64,000 nucleotides of DNA. It comes from Mastigias papua. Lineage: Eukaryota > Cnidaria > Scyphozoa > Rhizostomeae > Mastigiidae. Positions 27,001 to 41,300 of the stretch are shown here, piece after piece (the first letter of the stretch is position 1; the number at the start of each line of letters is the position of its first letter). The DNA lies in contig OZ025272.1 of assembly GCA_964019165.1 (NCBI GenBank), positions 2,697,293-2,761,292 on the forward strand, read 5' to 3'. A program made the position numbers and the translations under genes. The notes below the pieces were generated by a model. That model was not told the origin of the DNA. It worked only from the letters and a program-made list of their open reading frames with translations, and searched no databases.

Positions 27001-30000
27001 AAATTAATCACATGTAGTCTTTCTTTCATAACTAATTTATGGGATTTCTTATAGAGAGGTATTGAATCAACTTAAAAAAATGGCACTTTGCACAGTCATG
27101 GCCATAAGTTTATAATAATGATGCAAATATTCACTTACCCACCTTACCCTGGGTTACCCATTTTACCCCCAACAGACCCTATCCAGGCTGCCTGAGAAAA
27201 ACCTGGGTTCTTTAATGCGGGTTTCTATTGTATGATTATTGTGAGTGGCTGTCGTAGATCGAACTCGCTGACGAAATGTCCTTTCCATCAATGGCAGTCA
27301 CAGGTGATTTAAGTTTATTATCTATGTAGTCAGTTTTACTTCTGTGCTATAAAAAACCCATTAGCGAGTACCATCGCTTGATACAACAACTTCAAACCTT
27401 CCTTCCCTCGTGTTCCCTATAGTAAAACACAAAAATATCTGTGCTTCCGCTAAACATTTGTCTTGTTGACAACAAAATTAGACAATTTTTACTTCTAAAG
27501 ACCCGAAGCTCCTAGAATAGAAATACTGGAGAATGCGTCCACATTCCACTTTAGAGTGTTTGTCTCTTTCCCCTCAAATTATCTCAAGTTAGCTCAAGAT
27601 TTTGAAATCAAAAATTTTGTTTCAAAGTTCATGAGACAATTTGAGATAACTTGAGATAACGCTTTAGAGATAAGTTTAAGTGCGCGTTTCTAGTGTGAGA
27701 TAATTTGTAACACATTACACCACGACGTAATTCATGAATTATCTCAAAATTATCTCACGTTAACCCACAATAGAAACCAAGCTTATATATATACATACCA
27801 AGTATATAGCTATATGACTATACAACTCCCACCAGGGCGACCAAACCCTATCGAAGCTTCACAAAGTAAGTGTTGTATAGTTACAAGTGGGGAGCGCTTG
27901 GCCTGGACTTTGTCCACTCAGAGAGACAACCAGTGGAGGTGACATACCCCCAAATGTGCTCTCTACCACAGTACCATCACACGAGTTGAAGCAGGCCTGT
28001 GCTACTGAATTTCAGATATTGTTCTAAGCCATTTCAAGTAGATTAAGTCGACGAGTTCTAAAAACATGCTACTGGATAAAAATGCTATGCACTGAATTTT
28101 CACAAGAAATTAGCTTACAAGGAATGACAGCTACAACAGAGTTCATAGCCAAAACGTGAATCAAATTTCCCTGACTTTTCACTGACTTTTCCCTGATTGA
28201 TAGTCAAAAATACCCTCTTTTTCCCTGACCACAATTTCACAGTTTTATAAAAAACTAAAGAAGATAGTAGACTCGTCATTCAAAAAGATGACACATGGGA
28301 GGCAAAATTAATTTTTATTAGTCTTTCAAAATGTGACTTTGTACAATCCTTTCGTAGAACCATTTGCTTCAACAACCACGTGGTTTCAATAAACAAATAC
28401 CTGAAGAACTTTGAATTTAATGAAGTGTTTCATAGCAGCAAAAATAAAATCTCATAAAAGAGCCACCTAAAGACAATTTCAAGAGAGAAAAGATGGTAGC
28501 ATAATGCTGGATTGATTTTTGACAGTTCTCTGACTCATTACAAGAGGGCCCATAAAGAATAAAATGAAAAGATATATAATACAGACCACTTCAAGATCAC
28601 ATAAGTTGTAAACAAATTTCAAATCAAACAGGCATGAGTGAGAAAAATAGGAGCTAAATTTTTGTCATTGGATTGAAAGGACATTTGGCAGTACTTTTTA
28701 TGCACTTCAGACCTACCACAAGCAAAGCAAGAAAAATTAATGTTACTGATCTGCTTTTCAAAAACTTTTAGAGCTGCTAACTGGCATCAAAGCTCACAAG
28801 CAGCAGACAGATCCTGATAAAAAGAATATAAAATAATCTACTCTCAAGTACCAAATAACGGTTTCCCCCAGCTTATCAATTTTTCGATTTGTTCCGACCT
28901 CTTGGACCTATACGTGATATACGTGGCGTGAGATGCCTAACTAAGCTCCGTGTTAAATTCAGTCCCCTGAATGAACATAAACTTAGGCACAACTTTGAAT
29001 CCCATCTGTACGTGCAACTCAGGTATTGAAGACAATGAGCATTTTCTCCTGCATTGCCCTATTTATGATCAGATGCGAAACGACCTCCATGACCAGCTTT
29101 CGAGAATCTCTGGACTTGAGCTTGGAAATCTAAGCTCCGGTGCCCTTTGTGAACTTCTCCTTTTTGGAAATCCGCGTTTTAACGATATAGCTAATAAATT
29201 ATTCCTGGAGGCAACAATATCATTTATCTTGTCGACTAGAAGGGTGGTGTGAGCACATACAACAGCAGCGCATTATCTATTTTTAATTTTTCTATCGTCG
29301 TTGGATTTGTTTAGAATAGTAAATAGCTCATCTCACATCAAATGTCTAGTATTATTGGACATCTTCAAATGTTCAATATATATGCTTAAATTGTTGTTCC
29401 TGGACATCTAGCAAGTCATTTTATCAAATAATTGTTAATCATGGGACATCTGATGTGAGATGACCTTTTCTTATTTTGATGTAAATATGCTAAATAGTAA
29501 GCACCATATGCAGTTGGGACCAGATGACTCAGAGTCCTTTCAGGCTGTATGTGGTGCAAACAAAGTATGATATTGTATTTTTATTTTATTTTGATATTTC
29601 AAGTGATATATAAAAAAAACCTCTTGGACCTAATTAGGACCTCCTGTTATTAATTTTGAAAGAGAATAAGTCTTTCGAACTAATTTATGAAGATTTTATG
29701 AAGATTTTTGGTGAACAGTCTTAAGTAGACAGGTGCTTCAGAATTTATTTTAGCTTCATGTTCTATGACGTCGTAGCTGGACAAACTGAAATACGCTGCA
29801 ATAATTCTTTGAAAACTATTTGCTGTAAAGTAACAGCAAATGGAGCTAAAATGTATAATATTTCATACCATTTAATATTTCATACCAGAAGTAAAACGTA
29901 TTTTACAACATATACTCCAATCTCCTTCTCGCAGTGACTAAATAATTTGTTTTCCCTGACTTTTCCCTGACTGGGATGAAAATTATAAAAAGCTCCCTGA

Positions 30001-33000
30001 CTATTCCTGGTTTTCCCTGACTTTTCGTAGAAATTGCCTATTTTCCAGGTATTCCAGGTTTTCCAAGTTCAGTATGAACCATGTACAAATATCCAACTTT
30101 AACAACAGATATATATTTCTCCTACTAAAAGAAACATCTTATTCATAGCTACTTAAAAAGTCAAGTCAAACAAACCGGCGGTCAAAACTGAAAACACCGG
30201 TTGTGATTTGTTGCGTCCGAGCAGAGGATTCGACTAGTATATAGCTATTCCGTTCTTACGTTCAATTGTAGAATAAGCATATGTGCGCGTGGAGAGTCAT
30301 AAAATCACCTCCTGTCATCATTTTAAATATTGAATTATGAAAATGATAAGAAATTTAAAGACCAAGGTTTTTCAAAAACTTAAGGAACTTACAGCTCTAC
30401 CCTACCCGTAAGCTTCCTATAAAAACTGAATGTATTACTATTCAATATCGATTTATCATTTGTAGGTCCAAAAGCACAAGCCGCATTTCATGTCCTCAAG
30501 AAGAAATACCTCAGGAAAAGAAAGGAACTTAAAGATGCCAAAAGGTGTTGTAGATCAGCAGATGTTGTAAACAAGGCTGAAAGGTCCTTCTATGCGTATT
30601 TCTTTCTCTCCTGGATTGATGGCTACACTCAGGTACGCGAGGGACGCAAACACGTGCCACGAAAGGAGGCACAAACGGAGGTTGACAGAGATAGCAAGCC
30701 TCCGATTGAAAACACCATATTACCAAATGACTATGAAGGAGATAGTACTATCGAGATACGCACAAACTCGATACCGAATACGTCTGAGAAAAAGAGACAA
30801 CGTGTGAATCAATCTCCAAGGGAAACTTATGGTGATGAGATGAGATTCCCAATCACTGCCAGGGCAAATGATACATTATCAGAAAAGAGAGGTAAAACTG
30901 AAAAGGGGGATGACGCAGATGAATTGTTTTGCAAAACGCTGGCATTCGAGTTAAAGGAGCTGCCAGCTATGGCAAAATGCATGGCTAAAAATGAGATCCG
31001 GAATGTCCTCTTTAAGTACCAAATGTCTGTCCTAACCAGAGGCGGTGATCACTGCTTTCAACTGAACTATCAAGATAGCACAAGTGCGCAAGTGAATTGC
31101 CCAACTCCTCTTAGACACGAAATCAACCCCCCGATACCAGCATCAACTTCTGCCAGTGCATTTGTGCCTGCATTTACGCCTACGACCGCATCCACACAAC
31201 GAACAGCACAGAATTAAGAATAAAAATAAACCATTTTGACAAAATCAAAAAATAGCTACATAACTATATGATGGAGTTTGCTATTGTTTAGATAACATTA
31301 CATTTCTGCAACCATAATGTGTCTTCCTTCGACCGTTTTTTCACGATGGCAAGGTACGCGGACCTGCCAATAAGTTGCCTGGAAGCCAAAACATATAGAA
31401 AAAACGAGGCCTCATTATGATGTCATTATGAAATCTAGGCGTCACCAAAGAATCATTTCAAAGCTTGTGGAGCCCCTTCTCAGGCGCACTCGCACCCAGG
31501 GCAATCTACCCCTGCCTCCCTCTCAGGGGACCTGCCTAAGGTACATATCCTTCTTCACTTTCAAAGCAATCTTACATTTGGCACAAGTGCTGCATTTTCA
31601 CTTCCATGTGTGGGGATAATGGAAGCGATGTAGGGTGAAGGGGGAAAGTTTTCTTTGAACGGCACTCTGGACGATACTGCCAACAATCATATTCTGTAAA
31701 AATTATAGAAAACGTAAACACAGTCAACTGCAGTTGTCTTTCACAAGGGTATATTTCAGCATATTTGCTTACTCTCCATCGATTATTTTTCAAACCCTTC
31801 AATTTTCACTTTGAATTGCGTATACTCGTTAAGAAGTCCAGCCCAGGTTAACTCTGGTTGATAAATAATAAATAGTATGGCGGCGCAAAACCTCTGCTTT
31901 ACACCAGAGTGTACACGGTTCAAATCGCACTTCGATACGCTTTCAAAGCTGCGTATTAGCTATTTCAGAAGTATCGACGAAATCATAGAAATGCATGATG
32001 GCCTAGGTGGAAGACAGGTCAGTCAGCGCAGTGCTATACGCAACTCTAGCGGTAAGCTAACTACGATTAAGAATAGACAGCCATTAGGATGGAGTCTCTG
32101 TTCTTTATCTGTTTCAAACACATGATGCAGTGCTATGTTGATCATAAAAGCAGTCAATGTTGATTGTTGATTGTCCCAGTTTTCTGTGCGTTAGGTGAAA
32201 TGCACTGATGTTGTTTCATAACAACAGATGTTCTATTAGTAATTTAGAACAAATAGAACAAATCGAAGTTAACAAAAATATCTTAAGATTGAACTGTTTA
32301 ATAAATTTTGCTAGTCACCAGTGTCGTTTGAGGCAGATTTCCGCTTAGGAATTTAGCGTTCGAAACTATGTTTACGTGGGTATGCTTGAAAAACTATGAA
32401 TAACACTTCATATAGGAAGCTTCGAAGAAAATATCATAACTTTAATTCCCAATAAAAAGAATGCTACTGCAGAACGTATTGATAACATTGAATGCTTTCC
32501 GGTTAAAGTGGTGTATGGAGAAGTCTGAGTGGCGGACAATAGGGGCTTCTAAAATATAGTTCGGCCAGTACTAAGCCAATCATATAACAACTGCAGTCAA
32601 AAGCTTCGAATAAACACAAAATTATGGCACATTACCTTATTTTCTCTATTGTACGCAACACTGTACGGTGTAGCTCTTAATGGGACTTTCCTTATCGGCC
32701 ATGGAGCATCATACGTCAAATGTGTTGGAAGGACTGCGATACGAAGTTCGCCCTGCAGAAGATAAAAAGCCACAAAATTATTCGGTGGCTATATTAATAT
32801 ACGTTTACACAAACATAACCTTGGAATGCACAAATTCGGTAAAAGAGATTATGTTCTTGCATGAATATTAGAACTTTAATTATGCATGAACTGCTCAGCT
32901 TCCTGAGGTCTCAACTTTTTGAGCAGTTGACCATTTTTTTCTCATGAGCTACTTCCTCATACAAAACCTGTGCCTCTAAACATCTCAACTCCGTGCTCTC

Positions 33001-36000
33001 TTTGTCTAACACGATTCATTTCGAACGATTCTCCATACTTTAGACTATGTAAGGTGGCTCTTGCTTCATAGAAAAACATGTATTTTCTTTCCTGTACTTT
33101 TATTCATAGTCCTGTATAATCATAAGGTTACTTTCTATCTCAAATTCTGCATCAAAATTGTTCACCTGTCAACAGAAGGATCGAAAAACTAAATCTTCAA
33201 ATAAACATGGTGCTTATTTCTAAGCTAGATAAGTACTATGGACTTTTTATCACGTTCTTATCTTCTCTAACTACATTCCTTGCAGAAGCCAGTAAATTAA
33301 AGCTTGAGAAGAATATTATTGACCCAATTAGACAAATTGAATAAGTGTGTAAAATGTTGGACAAAAATTACAATTCAAAATATAGATCTTGACTAAACGT
33401 TGCCGTTTAAGTTTTTTATTGTAATGCAATAATTGTTCGGGCAATCATTATTTATCAATGAGAAGCAGAAGAGAAGAAGATGAAGATGATGATGATATTG
33501 ATGATCGATTTGATTCGATGGTGATGGTAGTGCTGGTGGTCGTGATGATAATATTGATGATGATAATGATAACAGTCATGGCCTGGGATGATGATTTTAC
33601 TGACGATAAGTCATGACTGAAAACCACTACTGCAAACATCCAGAAAGCGGATCGATAGAATAAAATGAGTCTAAGTTACTAACAGCTTTGTTAAAGTACA
33701 GGAATCCCTTGGGGCAGTTGACATTATGAAAAGGCACAAAACATGGAACAGCACCATCGATTGTCATCGGATGAGCGTTGAGACAACCACGTGATGTCAT
33801 AAAAATCCAATGTGGATATGGTCCACAAATAAACACCTAAAACAACAAAATGAACGAATAATATATGAAATAAACATAGTAAATAATGAAATAAAAATAG
33901 TAAATAATGCTATATAATATTCAGAATTTCCGAATATGAGAAGAGAGAAGAAACAAGAGAGAAAGGAGGAGTAAAAAGGTTGGTGACTCTGACCCAGAAT
34001 GAGAGCAGAAAAGGCTATTCAGAAGGTTGAATTATTTACAGAGTATAAGGTTTTCATAAATCGCACATAGATATACTGAGTTGGCTGTATTTGCTCCTAA
34101 ACACTCGGACGGTTGCCACGGTGGCTTCGCTACACCTCTGATCATGAGCATACAAATAAAATAATCGGTATAAAGCGTCATCTAATTTCTCATTTCAAAC
34201 TACTGAAGTAAATAATTGATGCAAAATGATATCAATACTGAATACTAACAATACTATTAAAATTAATAATACCTACAAGTAATTACTTATGTAGCTAAAT
34301 AATTCATGCAAATGTTCACATCACCAAAGTTCATCACTGCAAGGAACTGACAGAAAACTTCCATTCCTCCAATCAGACGGATGAACTGCGTCATCACCTT
34401 CTGATATTGCAGGGTAGGTTTAACAAAATTCACCGAATACACGTCTTTCTTTGTAACAAAGTTCTTTTAGTCCAGTGCTGCTAATTTCTTAGCTTTTCAT
34501 GATCTTGGCACCAGAACTATCTTAGAACTTTCTTACCAAGAACTTTTGAGCTCGCGTGATACTACAGAATTACACATAAAGACGGACATTGGGCACAAAT
34601 AACATTGGAATACATAGTTTAAAGGAAATCTATACAACATAAAAAAAAACAGATGGTGCGCTTGAGTGTCAACTGGAATTTTAAATGAATATAAACTTAT
34701 TATTTTTTCTCAGATCTCAAAAATTCATTATTGAACTTCCTTAACTTTCTGAATAGTCAAGCACTACTTTGTTATAAACAACATTCTTAAGCAAAAAAAA
34801 CGTGTATGAGAGCTCAACTTAAAACCTGGAATCCAAATACTTATAGGAACTTCACAATTAAAATATATTCCAGTAGTTATCTATGTCAACACAAATACAT
34901 ATCTAAAACTGATTTGCAATAAATAACAAATAAATTTCATGGCAGAGTAACAAATCGTAGAAGAATAACTTACCCCTGTGTATGAAGATATGTCTTTGAA
35001 TGCCCGAAGAACTGGGACCCTAAACCGTCGTTCGGTAGCTTCGCCTGAAATAAAAACAGACAACAGGGATAAGAAGTAGCTCTGAGCTGGCATTCAATTA
35101 ACAAGAGTACTAATACGCATTAGATGAACGCAAAGGAATTCATAAGTTGCAATTGTTGATCGATCGTAACATGACGATATTTCAACAAAAATTCGTAGCA
35201 GAATTCTTGTCTACCATGATTATGATTCGGCAAGAAGCTCCTTCCATGCTTCCTTACATTCTTTTTAATAAGAATACAGAGGCTTCATTTGCTAAACACA
35301 ATTGAACATTGCTAGAACATCGTCAGCCTCAGATGATAATTTTCACATATATGCACTAGCAAATAAATTCTGAAAAGTTTATTAATAAATATCAGCGTTG
35401 GTTGCTGTATTTCCAAAAGTAGCCAAGCGAATGTACTAGAAAAGGCATACTGCATGTAATTTCTCAAATACTTTCAAAAAATCACTCTTCAAATAAGAAA
35501 ATTTTTAGAGCACTTGACTCTAAAATCTGAAAAAAAAACAAAAAAAACATCGGACCTCAGGAAAAAACTGAAAAGAGAGGAAAAAGCATTATTATTGCAA
35601 TGGGTAAAAATAATAATACGCTGTAATATAAATAATATTAAAATCAGCTGTTCACAGAAAGGGTAGGCTTCACAATATTGCAATAATATGATACGTAAAC
35701 AAGTGATAACTATTGATATTACAATGGATATAATACTACCTTTTTCTACTAATTTAGCAAGTCTTGCTTCAGCTTTCTCCCTCATAAGTAGATTGATTCC
35801 AACCTGGAATAGGGGATTATCACTGGTATCATTATAAATATTAGCAAACCAAATTGAAATATCAAACGGTCTTTAATTCTGTTGTGATGATAAGGTAATG
35901 TTTTAGTTGATAATCACAGCGCCACAATTGGGATGATAATAGTCAGGATTACGATGGACAAAACCCATTACATTCATCCTTCCTAGACGTCATATATAAT

Positions 36001-38329
36001 TCAAGACTGTGCCCAGTCATCCATTAGACATTCTAAATTTTATTATTATTCCCAGTAATACAAACTGTATACTAAACGGGAATCGAAAGGATTCAGAAAT
36101 ACTCACACCAAATGTATTTAACATACAGCACAAGTTTATACGTGACACCAAGTAGTTCTTGCAAAGCTGCAAAAACCTGACTCCACACCGGTTAGAAACA
36201 ACTTCCATTTAGTAATCATTACGTGCTAGCAATGATACTATTGCGTACGTTGGACTAGAACCCTGTTTCAAAGAGACAGTTTACTCTTTGCAGCTCTAAA
36301 ATCTCTTCTACGGACGTAAACGTAACGCCGCACGTGAACGTAAGCTTCAAGATGGCTACCTTCGTCACTAATCTCCACTTGAAAGATACTTCAGATAATG
36401 GAAAGTTTTGGAGAAAGGTAAATCTTTTTCCGATAAAATTCAAACCCCTGGGAGCATTACCTTACTAGAGGGTAATGAATTGGTCTCTGATGATAAGAAA
36501 GTTGCCGAAATCCTAAGCGATTACTTCGTCAATATCACTGGTAGCCTAAAAATTTCAGAGATAGAGGAAAATTTAATAGAAACAAACCAGTTATGTGACC
36601 CTATAATACAAGTGCCACCCATGTATACAACTTATAAAGCAAACGGTAACTGCCAATGAAAAATTTTCTTTCCAGCTGGTTTCCTTGGGGGAGATATTGG
36701 GTAAGCTTAAGAACGTAGATCCCACTAAAGTTTCTCCTTTTGGCAGCAAACCTGTGAAAATACTAACTGAACATTCTGATTTGTTCGCTCCATTAGTTGA
36801 AAGTTGAAAAGTTAGGTTGTTTTGATCGTAATAATATTTTAACTAATAATACTTTTCTTTTCTTAGTAAGTATATTTACTTGTATTTAAGTTCTGGTGGG
36901 CATAAATTAGCAACTCAATTAGCTAAACGAGAGAAAGCCAACCTAAAATAAAGTATTTATTATTATTATTACATTACTGTCTACTTTTACACTCTCCTTA
37001 ACATTATATGTGTATGATAACAATTTATCATGGACATTACGAAGCACAAGTTTATTTAAATCAAAAGTACTCAAAACAGAACATATCGGTCTTTCGCTGG
37101 CAAAGAACATTTCAAATTAGACAAATTTACCTTTCTAAATCGTACGAGAATGTGGTTGTCAGCTGGTGTGGGAGAAAACGGGAATGCTTCGTAGATGACT
37201 AAATCTTGGTCAAGCATCACAAAAAGATGAGGCCTCGATTCCTTGTTACCGAGTCCCACGATTAGAACTTCACTTATTGCCGAGTCTTTTGATTGGCTGC
37301 AAGAAAGAAAGATGGCAACATAAATCATTTCCACGATTATTGGTGTATTGTAGGCAAATATGGAGGGTCAAAAAAGCACGTTAACAATCAACAGCTTTGA
37401 GTGTCATGCTGGTAGCGGGAAAACTTAAGCGGAAATCTGATCACGGTAACTCTAGGTAGTATGCTTGAAAAGATTAAGAAAGGAAAACACTATATCATGC
37501 AAGATTCTTTATCTGTTTCAAACACATGATGTAGTGGTATGTTGATCATGATAGCATTAAATGTCTACTGTTGATTGTTCCACTTTTCTGTACGTTAGGT
37601 GAAATGCACTGATGTTGTTTCATAATAAAAGATATTCTGCTAGTGATTTAGAACAAATAGAGCAAATCGAAGTTAACAAGAATATCTACAGATTGAACTG
37701 ATAAATAAATTCTGCCAGTCACCATTGTCGCCTGAGGCTGATCTCCACTTAGGAATTTAGTGTTCGAAAATGTGTATACATGGGTATGCTTCCAGAACTA
37801 TGGATACATTATACTTATAACAGGAAGTTTGGAAGAATAATGCAAAGTACCCATTTTAGCTCTTTAACAATATACAGAGTCAGCGGCCGGTAGCTTAGCT
37901 GAACTGCGAAAAGGAGGGTAGAGCTAAAAAATCTAATTGAAAATTGAAACGATCAAGTATCTGACCAAATGCAGCAAAATGTAAGTCATATGACAACAAG
38001 CTGATAAACATCCCTTGCAACTAACCTTCCATTTTGTGTATTAGGATTTCCACTGTCCATCAACAATTTTGGTGCACTGCTGAGATTCGGACAATAAAAT
38101 ACGAGTCGGAAATCAGGTATGGTATAAATCTCAAGACTTCCCTTCTCTCTACAAATCGCCACCCAATAAGTTGGCTTTGACTGTGTATTCGGCATTTCTG
38201 GCCTGCAACAAAAAAGTATTTAAGGTATATATTGTTGTACACGTTGCTTCTAACACAATAATATTTATATCCTGAAATATTAAGATAACTGAATACTGAA
38301 CTCTTCACACAGCAAAATACAACAGATAA

Positions 38330-38368
<39 letters not shown>

Positions 38369-41300
38369 GTATTCTTGATTTTGTGCTTCAGATAAGTAGC
38401 ATATGGGATTTTCTCTTTTCCTATTACAGTATTTCTTCTGCACACGGTTGCACTATTAAGTTATTAAATGACATAACAATGAAATGAAAACGAGACGATG
38501 AAGACAATGAAAGCATCGGTACTGAAGCTGCAGGACGATAAAACACCGTTTATTGACATTTCATTCTTAGCTGACTAGTTTACGGTGCCAATTACATGCC
38601 TATCTGACAGGCCGTGGTTAATAGGGTAAAGTTGGCTCTTCCTACAGTTTCCTTTGAAATATTGAAAATAGGAGTACCCCAGGGATCAGTTTTATGGACC
38701 AATGCTGTTTAATATTTTTATCAATGACTTGTGCCAATTGACATGGAATCGGAAATATTCAATTTTGCAGACGATAACACAATACATGCAAGAGGTAAAA
38801 CCATGGAAGAAGTAATAATTACATTGAAAGATGACCTATAAACGACCATAAAACGGTTATTCAAAAATAGGAAGGTAGCAAATCCTAAAAAGTTTCCGCT
38901 TATATTCCTAGGAACAAACAGTGACCAGGAACTGTGCCTAACAATTGACGATCAGGTTATCAATCAATTTCAGCAAGTTAAACTCTTAGGAGTAACAATA
39001 GATTCCAAACTGAACTTTGACAATCACAGCCAAGAACTTTGTAGTAAGGTGAACAAAAATGGGAGTGCATTCTCTAGAATTAGGAACTATCTCGATATCA
39101 AACAGGCAGATATATCGTATAAAACAACAGTGTCAACTATTGTGCTTTAATTTGGCTGCTTTCTTCCAAAGCTACCAACAATGAGACAAATAGAACACAA
39201 ATGAGCGCTCCGGGTGCTGGATAAGAATAATAAATATAATTTATCATCTGATAAGTGCTTAATGAAAGAGGCAGGCATAACAATCCATATTAGGAATCTT
39301 CAAAAGCTAAAGCTAGATGTATTTAAAATTCCGAACCACTTAAACCCATCATACCTTTGAGATTTCTTTAACGAAAAATAAGTAGAATAAATAAAATCTG
39401 AGAACTAAAAATCTGGTGATACCACCTCCAATAAGGACACAAACATAAGGAATAAACTCAGTTACGTTTAGGGATAGCATCCTTTGGAATGCACTTACTG
39501 ATGAGGTAAAAACTTGCGAAAAATGTGGTACAGTACATCCTCATTCATCCGAACGCCCCATTGCCGTCACCGAAAATTTTCAAATCTATTTGTCCTGACG
39601 CGGACTACGCAAAACCGTATTTATTCGGATTTAAACAGTCCGGGTTTCATGCTGAACCAAGTGCTGTTTAATTGAGGGGAAGACAGAAGGAGTACGCCAG
39701 ATGAAGAGAAAGGCGATAAATGCACCAAGACATATAAGTTTTTTCATTCAACAACAAACAACAAATCAAGTGCCACGCGCCAGACCTCAAAGGGGATGGT
39801 AATTGTTTTCTCTTGTCTCTTTTTCCAACATAAGCCACGTTATATGGCATATTTTGTCAAGCTTAAATGCTAAGTAGTCATTCTGGGGACCGAAATTTCC
39901 ATCTTTGCTAATCCGAATTGTCGGCTTATCCGAACGGCTGGCTCCGCATTTGAGTTCACGCTGTTCGGATAAACGAGGATGTACTGTAGTATTCAAAAAG
40001 AAAATAGTTGCTTGGAAAGGGGAAAACTGTAGTTGTAGGCTATGTAGACAAAGTGTGGTATTTTTTATTTTTTTTCCTTCTATCGCATTGATATTTTAGT
40101 TGTAGTTGGTTTTAGTCAGTTGCTTTTGCTTATGCTTATTGTAATTATAAATATGTATATATTACCAACTGTAAAGAATGTTTTTATAATAACGATAATA
40201 ATAATGATACAAGTCTCATGAAAACAAATACACATTTCACTGATATTGAAATATTCTAACAAGTTGAAATTGAGACATCAGATGGAAAACGCAGCTTTAT
40301 TATGAATTTGAGAATAACTGTCAGGACGAGCCACATGACAGATAAATAAGCAAAAATAGCCATTTGTAGATCTTTTATTTCATTTCATTTCATCGACACA
40401 TCCAAGATAGACCAGTTAAGATTTAATCAATTTTTAAGACTAATCCATTAAGACTTATTCAAATAAGTTTCGGGACAAGCTTGTCCCATCCTCAGCTATA
40501 GAGTGGGAGACTCGTCCCAAAACGTACTTGAACATGTCTTAATGGCTTAGTCGTAAAAATTGATTAAATCTTAACTGGTTTGTCTTAAATGTGTCGATGA
40601 AATGAAATGAAATAAAAGATCTACAAATGGCTATTTTTGCTGATTTATCTGTCATGTGGCTCGTCGTGACTATTATCCTCAAATTCTAACAAGTGTTGCT
40701 AGCTGCAGCATTACAATTTAACTCTCCAGGTGCAGTTTTCTCTGCTGTTAAACAGCTATGATTTCCTGTTTTCCAATGCAAGACAACTTAACTCTGACCA
40801 AAAGGATAGGTTTCCGATAAGGCTAACAGCCAAAATCACATCTCAAATGTCAAAGACAGAGCTGGGTAACTATAGAATACCCAAACGGTAATAACCATAA
40901 GCATCCGGCTAATCTGTTGCGCAAAATATCATTATGGAATTCGGTTGGATACATGATCGCCTGCAGCATGGGGACAATGGGGGGGGGGCGAGATGTACCC
41001 TTATTACTAATGCAATTCATAGTAATCGCAAAACTCTGCTAACTTATTTCAGCGTTTCATTTACAAACTAACAAATTACGTGCATTGTTCTGGAGGTACT
41101 TTTACCTTAAGTAAACAGGCTATTCATGGAATTCAGTGAACATTCATATGGGAAGCATTCAGTGCTAAGATTGTTTTTAGCATAGCATGTTCATACCATA
41201 TGAAATCCAATCACATCTTACGTGATATGACACTAAAATCCCATCTTTGGTGCTCTGTAGGCAAAGTTTACTCTCCTCCGTAGGCATTCCTGGCTGCGCA

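Larger units (their letters stand above)
26320..27340. repeat. Dispersed repeat, split by a nested MITE
   Basis: The flanks (26345-26513 and 27231-27340) match a continuous copy at 55605-55880, sharing GACATCCCATTGGGTGGTCA, GATAGAGTCTCCTTTTTGAG and GAACTCGCTGAC. The copy at 55.6 kb therefore shows the empty site for the element inserted here. Confidence 0.75.
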
